Assembly: GCA_033064195.1 (NCBI GenBank)
Contig: JARBJD010000010.1
Coordinates: 434,001-498,000, forward strand
From: Blattamonas nauphoetae
Taxonomy: Eukaryota; Preaxostyla; Oxymonadida
Direction: 5' to 3'
DNA length: 64,000 bases
Shown here in pieces: positions 12,801 to 23,800 of the stretch. The notes below the pieces were generated by a model that saw nothing but the letters and a program-made list of their open reading frames with translations, had not been told where the DNA came from and made no database searches. Each line of letters opens with the position of its first letter. Position 1 is the first letter of the stretch. The position numbers were made by a program, and so were the translations under genes.

Positions 12801-13317
12801 ATGTCTCTCGTTTGTATCTTCAGACGGGAGTTGTCGTGAGTGACCAGTAGAAAATCCAAAAAACGACTGTTTGTGTTTTGTACCAAAGAGATTCTTGATT
12901 CGTTTTCGACTACTCGTTTGATGAATCAGATTTCGTTGTGATCGTTCGAATTCGAGCTCTTCTTGGATTCTGAGTCGTTTTTCTTCTTCTAATCTCCGTT
13001 GCTGTTGTTTTTCCTCTTGGCGTCTCTGTGATAAAAATCAAATACTTGAACAAAACGAAAAAGAAAACGAGATATGCTTCATGCTCTCTTTTCTTTCTGT
13101 TTTCTTCTTTAACTCGAAGGACTTCATTGTGTCGTTGATGGTAGTGGAGCTCTCGTAACTCTCCAACAAGAGTGACCCCAGAACGTTCCAGTAAATCTTG
13201 AAGAGAAATGTGTGTTCGTGAGGACAAAAGTATAGTGAATTAGTACAAAAACAGACTCTTGATTGATTCCTCGTCATCATTCTGGTTGATAGATTCAATT
13301 TCGTTGTCACTTGACAT
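9828..13317 (-). CDS. Large acidic repeat protein with C-terminal CBM20 starch-binding domain
   Basis: Exons (minus): 13257-13317, 13069-13196, 9987-13025, 9828-9953; introns 60, 43 and 33 bases; 1,117 residues. An Arg/Glu/Gln-rich helical N-terminus (about residues 20-110) is followed by a less biased stretch and then by about 650 residues dominated by Glu and Lys. The last 110 residues form a CBM20-like domain: VTVSFVIESNEPVVIAGEG, then FFDWNADAAF, LTYTLPRDTSLKFKLVRQGG, and after the last intron EWEDGDNREFFV. The tryptophans and WEDGDNR match the usual starch-binding face. A short hydrophobic end (FNVGIFLFLILSFS) follows. A role on glycogen or starch granules is inferred from CBM20 only; no catalytic domain is seen. 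Confidence 0.8.
11293..11512. repeat. 24-base tandem array coding for VKEEPTKE repeats
   Basis: About eight near-perfect 24-base units lie inside the acidic region of the CBM20 gene. On the minus strand each unit encodes an eight-residue repeat of the form VKEEPTKE. The plus strand shows the unit as TCCTCTTTGGTTGGTTCTTC-like text. Units differ at single positions (TTGGTT versus TTGGCT), so the array is expanding or being homogenised. Confidence 0.9.
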
Positions 13318-13551
13318 CAATTAACAGAGATTGTTCCCGGGAAGAAAAGAATCCTGGGGCTGATCAGAATTGGGGAGGATTATGAGCAAAAATATAGATT
13401 CAGTTCATCAAATGAATCCACGAAATGTTCGAAAAACGAATGGTTGAGTGAAAATCATTATGGACAGAGCTTGACGAGTTCTGTGAAAAAAGACGGTAAT
13501 GAGAGATGATGATTGAGAGATAACAAAAATGAAAAAGTGAAAAGGAAATGA

Positions 13552-14714
13552 TCAGATGAGAGGCAGACCATCCACAATGTGGTTTAGTGCATCCATCACA
13601 GGAGTGCCTTGCATTGTTTCGTAGACAGGTTTCCCTTCGTCGCAAGCCACAGACACACGTGGGTCAAGTGGGATCGCTCCAAGAAGATGAACCTTCATAT
13701 CTTCGCACATTTTCTTTGCTCCTCCAGTTGACGGCGCGAAGAGAGGATGTTCGGTCTGACAATTGGGGCAGACAAATGCAGACATATTTTCAACAACACC
13801 AATTACGGGAAGGTTGGTCTTGTGGCAGAAGTTGATTTCTTTTCGGACAGCAGCGAGTGATACTTCTTGAGGAGTTGTGACAACGACTGCTCCATCAACT
13901 TTCTTTGTTTGGGGCTTTGATGGATCTTGATCTTCATCAACAGCACCCATCATAAATTGTACGATGGAGATGTGTTCGTCTGAGGTACCTGGAGGTGTAT
14001 CAACAATCAGATAGTCCAAATCTGACCAGTTTACATCAGTGAGGAACTGTTTGATGAGAGCTGCAAAAAGATGAAAAATGTCATGAAGAATGGCTAAAAA
14101 ATACGATACCATTCTTACGGGGACCTCTCCAGATGACAGCATCATCCTTCTGGCTCAGGAGGAAGCCAATTGACATGACTGACAAATTCTCGTTTCCTTG
14201 CGAGCAGACGGGAGTCCATCCATCTGCACTTCCATGAACATCTTCTTGCTCGCATCCTAGCATTCGTGGTATGCTTGGTCCACAGATATCGATGTCAAGA
14301 ACACCAACCTACACATTTCAAGTGTGAAACATGGATGATAGAAATAGGTAAAGTCCATCAGAGCAATGAAACCAGTAGTATAGTGTCAGTAGAACAATTC
14401 GAAGCCGATGAAAACAGACTTTGTATCCTTTTGAGACGAGAGTAGTGGCAAGTTGTGATGACACGGTTGATTTGCCAACACCTCCTTTTCCAGACAGAAC
14501 AAGGATCTTGTGTTTAATAGTTGACATTCTCTTTCCGATTTTAACCATATCTGATTGGAATGATTCATAAATATGGAGAAAGTGTGAAAACGAGAAGAAT
14601 GAGACCAGGATCTGGTCCAGCCTGATTAGAAGCTCCTCCGCATGAAGACTTCATCGGACAAGTTGAACATTTGTCGGGTGCACACCCTCCTTCTGGCTGT
14701 CCTTGTTGGCTCAT
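13552..14714 (-). CDS. NBP35: Cytosolic Fe-S cluster scaffold NBP35/NUBP1
   Basis: Exons (minus): 14606-14714, 14420-14550, 14110-14308, 13552-14060; introns 55, 111 and 49 bases; 315 residues. The deviant Walker A is [12 protein letters not shown] (about residue 55), followed by [14 protein letters not shown] and a Walker B-like [14 protein letters not shown]. The C-terminal FVCPNC supplies the CPXC pair that bridges the transferable 4Fe-4S cluster. Four N-terminal cysteines (residues 11, 16, 19, 25) identify the NBP35 branch rather than CFD1. The first spacer is short (C-X4-C-X2-C-X5-C) compared with C-X13-C-X2-C-X5-C in human NUBP1. The family assembles Fe-S clusters in the cytosol for nuclear and cytosolic proteins. 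Start: first ATG, with the Cys motif close behind as in homologues. Confidence 0.95.
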
Positions 14715-14889
14715 AGTGAATCCATAACCATTTCTGTTTTGCAGTTTTCACCATGTACACATGTGTTCGTGCCATTACTTCCTCAAATTCTGGAAAATCT
14801 CAGCAAATATTTGAAGAAAACGTGTTTTTAAAAACAATTTTGTTGAATTAAGACCGTGCGAGATGGTTGAGGCTGGTGAAACGTGCCAT

Positions 14890-15579
14890 TCATGTAAATG
14901 GATCAGAATGCAAAAGTTCAGCCATCTGAGCGGAAAGGTTTTTCGAACGATCAAATTGAAAAGACCTTGGAGGAGGTGGCCTTGTGAATTGAAGATCGTC
15001 CAATCCTCCTTGAGGCTGGCTCGAAAATAGGCCACCATCATCAGACGATGGTCCAAGCTGAATTGTGCATCCGTTAGATTCGTCGATCTTGACATCGACG
15101 ACACATTGTGGGTTGTCGACAGATTTGATTCGAAGATGCATGGCTGTTGTCCCTGTCGAACCTGTATTGCCAACTTCGACAATCTCAACAACTGTTTTGG
15201 ATATGTCTTTGACATGGACTCCATTGGCACTGATGGTTGTGCCTGTCATGGCGAGGGCGGCTAAAGCATTGCCGGGCTTGCCTTTCTGTTTGTCGTTATC
15301 TTTTCCTTTCCGTCGTACACTTTTCTCATATTCATCGTCTTCTTCTTCCTCTTCTCCTTCGTCATCTTCGTCTTCGTCGTCTTCCTCATCTTCTTCATCC
15401 TCATCGTCATCATCGTCATCGTCATCTTCATCATCCTCCTCATCATCTCCGTCCTCTTCATCATCATCGATCTCTTCATCGTCATCCTCGTCGTCCGAAC
15501 GTGGCATTGTATCCCGTTCGAAGTTCGATTGAATGGCCCTTTGTTCAGTTTTTTGTCGAACGTCCTTGAATAAATTCAT
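14890..15579 (-). CDS. Asp/Glu-tract protein of unknown function
   Basis: An uninterrupted frame of 229 residues. An almost pure Asp/Glu tract covers about residues 28-83, followed by a short basic patch (SVRRKGKDNDKQKGK) and a Val/Gly-rich stretch with beta character (VHVKDISKTVVEIVEVGN, MHLRIKSV, VVDVKIDES). The C-terminal part ends in PPPPRSFQFDRSKN and an amphipathic helix. The arrangement resembles histone or ribosomal-protein chaperones with acidic tracts, but no family motif is recognised. It sits between two well-supported genes on the same strand, 175 bases from NBP35 and 189 from the kelch-FYVE gene. The frame is non-random, but the codon repeat in the acidic tract also opens other frames, so some caution is due. 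Confidence 0.6.
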   Translation of the reverse strand: MNLFKDVRQKTEQRAIQSNFERDTMPRSDDEDDDEEIDDDEEDGDDEEDDEDDDDDDDDEDEEDEEDDEDEDDEGEEEEEDDEYEKSVRRKGKDNDKQKGKPGNALAALAMTGTTISANGVHVKDISKTVVEIVEVGNTGSTGTTAMHLRIKSVDNPQCVVDVKIDESNGCTIQLGPSSDDGGLFSSQPQGGLDDLQFTRPPPPRSFQFDRSKNLSAQMAELLHSDPFT

Positions 15580-15768
15580 CGCTAAATCAGTTATTCCACT
15601 TCCAACAACTTGTTCATATCTTCCCTCTCTTTTCTGATATTTCTACGCCCTTCAAGTCCTGGTTAAATTGAGTTCCGTTTTTCTCGTCCATAATCATCTC
15701 AAAAACATCAAGATGGTGGATAATCATCGTTGAAATCATGACAATTAAGAAATGAGTGAAATAAAGAT

Positions 15769-17205
15769 TCATTGACTGTATTTGGCCTTGAGAATATCAA
15801 AACAATTGTTACACACTCTCTCGCTGAAGATATTATATTCTGGGATGTCTGCTTTTTTGTAACAACATTTTCCGCAGAATACATATCCACAATATCGACA
15901 ATGATGACGCCTGTTGACGACAGTGAACCGCGATTTGCAGAGACGACATGATTGAGACGCCTCGTCTGGTACCCACTTTGGTGCCTGTTTTTCGGTTGCT
16001 GTTTGCCGTGCTATTGTTATTTCTGAGAATAATTCGATTTCTTCGGCAAAATAACCAAGTTCATCCAGTTTTGTTTCTGTACCTTTCACTTCTTGATATG
16101 TGATGACTTCAGGATCAGAAAAAGGACCATCAGCTGAGCCAGGCATATACAACGTGTGGGAAGTAGAGTTGAGATCAGGAGGCATTCCTCCTTTGGTTAT
16201 GGTCGATTGAGGGATGGGCAGTGAAAGTGTGAATATCTGTTGGTTCATTGACTCATATCCTTCTCCTCCTGCAACTAACACCCTCAGTTTCTTGGATTCC
16301 TGCAATGATATCCCAATTGTTTGTGGGGTCAGTGAGTTCTGCGGGTCGTCGGGTTCCTCCTGATGCTTCACTCCCACGAGGCAAAGAGCTGAGTGAAATG
16401 TGACAGGAGGTGGATCAGCCAAATCTGTGTGAAAGTGAAGCTGTGTCCAGCTGAGAGACTCCAAATCAAAGCGGAGGAGAGAGTTTTGAATTGTTTGGCG
16501 TTCATCCACTCCACCATACACAAACAGACAATTTCGGACAACAATACTTGAGTGGCTGCGCCGGAAAAATCCATAAAGCGTTCCTTGGGATTGAATCTGA
16601 GTCCAAGTACCCAAATCACTGTTGAAGATGTGGATGTCGTTCATCACATCACCACTCTCGCCAATTCCACCGTAAAGAATGGCTCTTGTGTTCCTCCATG
16701 CTGTTAGACTATGTTCGGTGCGAGCTGGAGGTGATGGACTGAATAATTCTGGAATTCCCCATTCGAAGGTGAGACAATCGAAACAGAGTGTGCGGTTTAT
16801 TGGAAGATTGCTTACTTGATCAACAACACCCCCAAAGCACAGTCCAAGTTGTCCATATCGAAGTGTACACAGTGCATGCCCGTAGAAGGGGAGAAATGGT
16901 TTTGACTTCAGATGGAGCGGACAATACAAAGGAACTTCAGAAAATTGTTCAGTTTCTGAAAGAAAGAGAAAGAAATGCTAAGAGGTGAGACGAGGAAGGA
17001 TCATACCTGTGCAATACAACCAAAGGCCAGGATCTGTTTTCGGCGAGTTCATCCCGCCAACAAAAAGGACAAAATTCCATCCAATTCTGACAGAGGGAAC
17101 AAATCTATAATCTTCTGTGAAAGGTGGGTCGATCTGCGTGGTTTTTGTTTCAAGCTGTTTGTTGTTGGTTGAGAACCAAGTCGAACGAGCCTGTTTCCCA
17201 GACAT
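15769..17205 (-). CDS. Kelch-repeat protein with C-terminal FYVE zinc finger
   Basis: Exons (minus): 17007-17205 and 15769-16955, one 51-base intron, 461 residues. The N-terminal 270 residues contain several kelch-like blades (FVGGMNSPKTDPGLWLY, ALCTLRYGQLGLCFGGVVD, LYGGIGESGDVMNDIHIF, VYGGVDERQTIQNSLLRF). The last 65 residues are a complete FYVE finger: WVPDEAS, NRRHHCRYCG, KCCYKK, ERVCNNC, with all eight zinc-binding cysteines and the basic RRHHCR patch that binds phosphatidylinositol 3-phosphate. An endosomal or phagosomal adaptor role follows from that family. It is head-to-head with the dynein gene across 681 bases. Confidence 0.9.
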
Positions 17206-17886
17206 TTTCTCGGTCGGAATGAGATGATATTTGTGCTGTGTGTACAAGGAAATTACATTTGATCTGAAGGATGATCAAGTCAAAAACGAGGTGGAATAGA
17301 CTCTAGTTTGATTTGATTGCCAACTGAAGAAAGAATGTCATATTCTGATTCCATAAAGTTGGGAATCGCCTATCACTCGATTCGACACACACCAAGCCCG
17401 GACAAATGTATGATTGCTGTAAAATGACAAAAAATCGTTGTCAAGATCAGAACCATGGAATTCTGTATTTTGGATTTGTTCTTATGGGGTTCCAACTTCA
17501 ATTCTCGAAGTACAAACATACATTCTCTTGTTTTCAGACTAAAATCGTTTGATTGTGACCATTATGTCTTCTTTGTTCCTCATGAAGGCTTGAAAACCAC
17601 GAAAAACCTGAGTCTGATCATTTCATCTCTCTCCTAACACCTGGATAATGTTCCGCAATGAAAAGCGGCTATTTCAAAACTTTAACACTTTTTTGTTGTT
17701 ATCGCTGAATCATTCGCTGTATTTTTTTACGGTTTTCTCAGTGTTATCACTTCAACAATTACCTATCACATGTCAGTCATATACACAATTGTATTTTGAT
17801 TCTTTCATCACAATGAATGAATTTGTTCTTTTTGACCGTACGAACAATAATATGGATTCTCATCGAAAGCCCTTATTCCTCTCTTC
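17206..17886. other. Divergent intergenic region between kelch-FYVE and dynein genes
   Basis: 681 AT-rich bases between two start codons facing away from each other, so both promoters should lie here. Short open frames are present without domain signals or exon closure, and I could not pin down an initiator or TATA-like element with confidence. A further 5' dynein exon cannot be excluded. Confidence 0.6.
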
Positions 17887-20800
17887 ATGAGTCATTCATC
17901 GCTTCGCCTTAATCGTCCGGATGCCCATTCACGAGCACAAACTGCATCAGAACTTCGTCAGATTGCGTCAAAACTTCTCCATTTCCCACACAATCTTTCA
18001 ATCACAGAGATTCCATCGATTCTCTCGAAAGAGCCAATTACGAGATTTATCACTAATCCTGGATGTGTCACATTGTTTTATGCCTACACATCGGACCCTC
18101 AACAACTTTTTGCTACAAATGAAGCTCGGTCGTTTGAGGCAAGCATTGTTTCCAGGGATACGTCTCCTCTTGCAGTTCTGTCATTCGCTAAGACGCATGC
18201 AACACTTTTAACAAAAGATTCGATATTCAATCGAACACAGGTTCTTTGTTCACGCAAAAAACCAACAGAGACACTCCGAGTTTTCATTGATGGTGTGCTT
18301 CGACAAGCCCTGGACGTGATTCGGCAGAATCCAAAGCAAGCGATCCATGAAGATGAGTCATTAATTCATTATCATGAATCCACAACATTTCATTCCTATT
18401 TGAACTTATTCGGACGTGAAGCCCTCGCAGTTAACCAGAGATTGTCCGATCAAGCTCTCTATGACAAGGCGTGTTTTATTTCTCTCTATGAACGTTTATC
18501 CAGATTGGAATGATGGTTCTCTTTCGTAAGTCTCTTCTTCATGCCCAACACAAAACAGAACGGTTCTTTTATGAGCTAAGCCTCCTGGAAAAACTAGTTT
18601 CTCAAACCACAGAAGACACGAAGGCATGGACCTTTACTGAATATATAGACTTTTGGAATATCCGACACAATGTTCTATCCGAAACAATTCACAATATGAA
18701 ACAGGAAAAATGGACTGAGCACTTCAAGGAAGGGGTCCAAGCATTCAACGACCTTTTTGAAAAGGCACAATTCTGTTTAAAGGAGGCACATGTTAATAAA
18801 TCTTGTCTACAGGCTTTGGAATCCATTGTTGCAGACGTTTTGACGGCACCACCGTCGGAATACCCATCCCATCTAACAAAATTCCATGTTCTCGTAAACA
18901 GCCTCTTTTCTGCTCATATTTCATCGAAATCAATATTCCTCCTTCATCCAAGCCTGGAAATTATCCTTTCTGACTTTATTTCCCTGACCCAGAAACATAC
19001 AATCCACATAATTCGCTCTATCGAACTCCTCCTTCTCACACCATCCCATGAGATGGACTATTCAATGACCCATGAAATAATTAAAACTGTCCACGTAACA
19101 CTCGATAAACTAATCAAGGCATGTGGATTTTTGAAGGAATCTATCATAAAGACCTATCAGCAAGCGGTCTTCACAACTTCGACCAAATCTATGGATCTCC
19201 TCTCGTTTTTTCACCCATTGGACACGCTTATTGAACAACTTTCAACTATTTCTACGACTTTAAAGATGCTTTATGTTGTAAATATCACAGCTTTAACGAA
19301 TATCGCTGGATCTTTTGGCTTCGTAGTCGACGCCAATTTAGGGAATGTCCGCAAAGAATTTCATTTATTTGTGAAGAATTTGATATCAACGATCCTCACA
19401 GATTGGCATAGGTTCTCCGTTCGACGTGTCATAAAGGACACAGCTCTCACAATTGCATCCATCATCTTATCGACGATTCAATCTCAGTCAGCAAGCGTTA
19501 CCGCCAAAATTCTGACAACTGTTCAACCTTTTATTCAAAATGACATCATTTTACAAGCCATTCTTGAGCGGAAAACGTACATTCTCTCACCATTTTGGAG
19601 AGATCATCATTCTCTCTCCTCTGAGTTTAAATCTGTTTTACAGTCGCCACCATGCATTCATCGTCATTCAACGTCGTTCCGACAGATTCTTGCCCTCAAA
19701 CAGCTTCTCACTCAGGCTCAATCTCTCTTAACATCAATCGCCATTTTAACGAATGTTGTCACAGTACAACCTCACAATATGATCCCGACTGACCTCAGAA
19801 ACGATTGGAAAACATGCATAAATGACATTACTCATAAATGTCGTATTCTGAAAGAAGCTATTGGAACCAGTCTGTCCACACGACTCGACACCTGGGTGAA
19901 ACAGTTCGAATCGTACCAACAAGAGCAGTTTGGAGAGTTCTGTTTCTATCGTGCTGATTTAGACGACCAAAACGCCATCCAAATCCAACTCCCAAACTAC
20001 TCTGATCTCCTCGCTCAATATTCGGTCTGTGTCGGCTTTGGTTTCAAAGTGACGAACTTTGTGAAGGAAAACGCAGCGAAGTTGTCTCGGCTCCTGCAGC
20101 AACGACAGCAGTTGGAATACTTTCTGAACCAATATCGGATTTTGTACAACACAATTAAGCCGATCTACACGGAATGTCTCAACACTTACTCGTCGGAGGT
20201 CGACAGATGTTTGGAGAGTGGTTTGAAGGTGATCAAGTGGATGAGCCCATCGCTTGACCTCTTTGTGAAGCAATGTCTCCAAGCTATATCTCTCTATCAG
20301 CTGGAATACAACCAGCTTTTCGCTGTTCATGCATCGTACACACTCGAACTCCACACTCTTCGAAGCCAGCTTGTCTTTCACTTTCCGCAAACCCTCCTGC
20401 ACGAAGATGCTTTCGAAGACTTTCTGGAACAGACTCTGTCGAAACGAATGGAAGACCTCAGAGCATGCGATGAGCGACTCAACCACATCAAAGAACACAC
20501 TCTCATCAGAGCAGCTGATCGAAATCTAAATCTCATTGCTGTGGAGGCCTTCTTCGACACACTCGAAGCAAACAGAAACACAATTTTAGAGAATTTTGCT
20601 ACAAACACCCTCAGCTATGTTCTGAACTGTCTGCAGACAGACGCACCACTCATCGAACTTCCCCTCATGTGTTCCAACGGGGAAGTCTACTTCCATCTTC
20701 GGTGTTCTGATGAGGAGAGTGAGGACTCGATCAACTTGGTCGAATTGTTTGACCTGATGATTGTGAAACTATCTGAAATCAGTGATTGCGAGTCGTCGGA

Positions 20801-23800
20801 GGGTGTCAGCGATATCGTGCCCAGCATGTCTTCTCTCCTCATCCGATCGGAGAAGAACTGCATCGCCTTCAAAGATCGTCTTGTCTCCCAATTTTCTTTC
20901 GTCTGGAAAGACAACCCACACACTTTTTTCGAAGGCTTTCTCCGAGCTCCGATGAATCCAGGCGATGAACCCTTCCTGAATGGGTTCCCAGAATCGTTCC
21001 ACGACTTCGCAGCGATCTGTTTGATGTTGCAGGAGAAGAAGAATGCGTGGAACAAGAAGAATGGGATCCTGTTGTTGATGATCGAGGAAGTCAACCCACA
21101 AGAACGACTCGAGGCCCTCAGAGCTTCCACCCCAATTGAACACCCATACAGCGAATATCGAAAAAGAGCGAAACAACTCAATCAAGTGAACGACGGGATC
21201 AATAAACTCCCCTCGCAGGTGCCTCTTGGATGGATCTGCATCAACATCGTCTCCTTCAAGCGAGAAGTCTTCCTCCTTCTCTCGAAGTGGGGTCTTCCGT
21301 TTGCAGAGTTCACTGTGAATGAGATCTCGGCGTATGTCTCTCATGGAATGGCCCTCATCAGCATCTTCCGAAGAAGCTTCGATCCGTCCTTCTCGCACAT
21401 CACAACCGCTCAGAAAATCGACCTCATCAACACCACTCGCCGAGCCACTGTCGACGCGACAAAGATGGATGTCTTCTTCTCCACAGCTCGACTGAGGCTG
21501 AAACAGGCCGAACAGTTTCGGGTTCCTATTTTGGATCCAGTTTACACAAAACTCGACGCATTTGAGAAGGAATGGAAGCACTTCTTCAGAAATGAGATGA
21601 AGACTTTCACTGATCACATCCAACAAATCGAGAGAGATGTCTTCAACGATCTCTCTGAAAGGGAGCAGATTGTCAAGATGCAGACCACTGCCATCAAACT
21701 CTCTCTGTCCGACCCAACACAAACCCCAATGTTGGACGATCTTGACCCAACAACAGCTCTTGAAATGCTCAAAAAGCATCGTATTGCCCTCTCCGCTGTT
21801 GAGAAGCAATCGTCTGAAATCTGCAGCCTGCGGAAGAGCCTCTCAGGTGGTCTCGTCTCTCACCCGCCAGATCTCATCCATTGTGTCACTGTCATCGACT
21901 CTCTGGATTCTCTCTGGTGTCTCATCCAAGAAATGACGACATATTTGGACGGATATCTCTTCCCAATGTCTTGGACAACCTTCACAGCCGAGAATCTGAC
22001 TCCACAGTTCTTCAACACCGCACATACCACTTTGCTGTCGATGCGGGAGGCTCTGCAAAACTATCCTGTCTACCGTTCATTTGAGAACAAGATCCGACAA
22101 TACAAGCAAGTCTGGATTGTTCTGAACGATCTGAAATCAACCCCATTCGAAGTGCGATATTGGATTGAGATTCTTAACTACTTCAACATCCCGCCGACAG
22201 AGCTCTACCGACGACAGCAGGAGGCTGTCGATGGGACCATCCATCTCAGAGTGTTCTTTGAGACGTACGATAACGAGAATCTCTCTGGGATCGAAACTTT
22301 CCTTTTGAAGAGCAAGAAACAGCTCGAACTCTTCCAGAAGTTGACTGAAATCGTTGACAAATGGGCCAAAACACCTTTCCCAATCAATCCTTTGGCAACA
22401 TCGAACATTCTCCCGCTGATCCTGTCGGAAATTGAGAAGAGCAGTCGGCGGTCGAACCAACCAGTCAATCCCTTCTTCCAACAACAACACGAACAAATAT
22501 ATCACATCAACGCACCACTCTGCCTGGCCAATCTCGGAGAGGCGGAAGATGACATCTTCATTCTCGCCAACATGATGACACTCGACCATTCCTGCGATTA
22601 CCGACAGATGATCGAAGCGACGATGGACCTTCTCACGCAGATCATGATCTTCCTGAACGTCTTGTGTGACTTCGAAGACACTCTGAATACTTTCACGTCG
22701 TCCATCCAGAATGGGATTATCTCGCTTGCGGACAAGTCGGTGTTGAACGTGGCAATTTCTCTTCTCCAAATCACTCCCAACATCAATGCGATGAAAGCGA
22801 TCACTGGACCCAGCAACACGGAACTGTGCATCGCCATGGACCACATCAACCAGGACGCCCGAAATGTCCTCGCCAGCTCGCCCAAAGACATGATTCTTGC
22901 TATCGCTGAGAATAAGCCTCGTTTCTTGATGCTCACCGCGAATGAGATTGTGAACTATCTCAGCGGAATGACCGGAGACCCACATTACTTCACCATTCCT
23001 GTCAACATCCTCCGCATCTTCATGCCCGGCACCCAACGAATCGTTTTCGAGATTCCGAAAGAGAAGAAGAATGTCCTCATTTCGTGTTTGATCGGAACAG
23101 CCGGCGAAATTCTCTCGTTCGACGAAGAAGCAGTCGGGTTTGGAAATGACATCTGGAATCTCCCACACGTCCTCTACCAAACATGCACACAATTCATTCG
23201 ACGGCAGCTGGACGATGCTGTTGAATCAACCACCACAAACTCTTCGTCATTCTTCGAGTGGTTTGGGGGGCTTCTCGTGCAATACTCGTCAGTCGAGAAC
23301 TACCCTCTTCTCGTTCAGGTGTTTGTCTCGACCATCTACATCTGGTACACCTCCCTCGTTCGGCAGATTCAGGAGGACATCAACCACGAAGACGACACAA
23401 CTCTGATTGAAGCTGTTCTCACGCTGAATAACAACGTCAACCATTGTCTCGCATTCTTGATGAATGTGCAGCGGATCAGGTACCCTCTCTGGAAAGAAAA
23501 GAGAGTGGTCAACATGCTCTATCACCGACACTGTGCCGTCATCCAAGAAACTCTACGAACGGGAACGATTGAAGCTGCTCAGGCAACAGCTGACATCATT
23601 GCAGCGGATATTCTCATACAGGAAGACGTTGCGAATGTGGAGACAGACAAGCCAAATCAAAAGCCAATCGAAGACAAGATTCGATCAGGTGACATGTTCG
23701 GTGATTTCGATGATGTTGATTCTAGTTTTGATGATGCAAACCGAACAAATGCTTCCCAAAATACTTCTCATGACACAGAAAAATCAAAAGTTCCTGACTC

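Noticed and set aside
15065-15569. Serine-rich and histidine-rich frames opposite the acidic tract
   Set aside because: They mirror the GAT/GAA repeat of the minus-strand gene and lack any other coding character.
17887-18513. A separate 208-residue gene before the dynein
   Set aside because: A 65-base GT-AG intron joins it in phase to the dynein frame, and the overlap of stop and ATG is better explained as an intron boundary.
20687-23192. Large minus-strand frames inside the dynein gene (for example 346 and 351 residues)
   Set aside because: No domain signal, no splice sites, and the plus strand holds an uninterrupted dynein frame. They reflect third-position composition.
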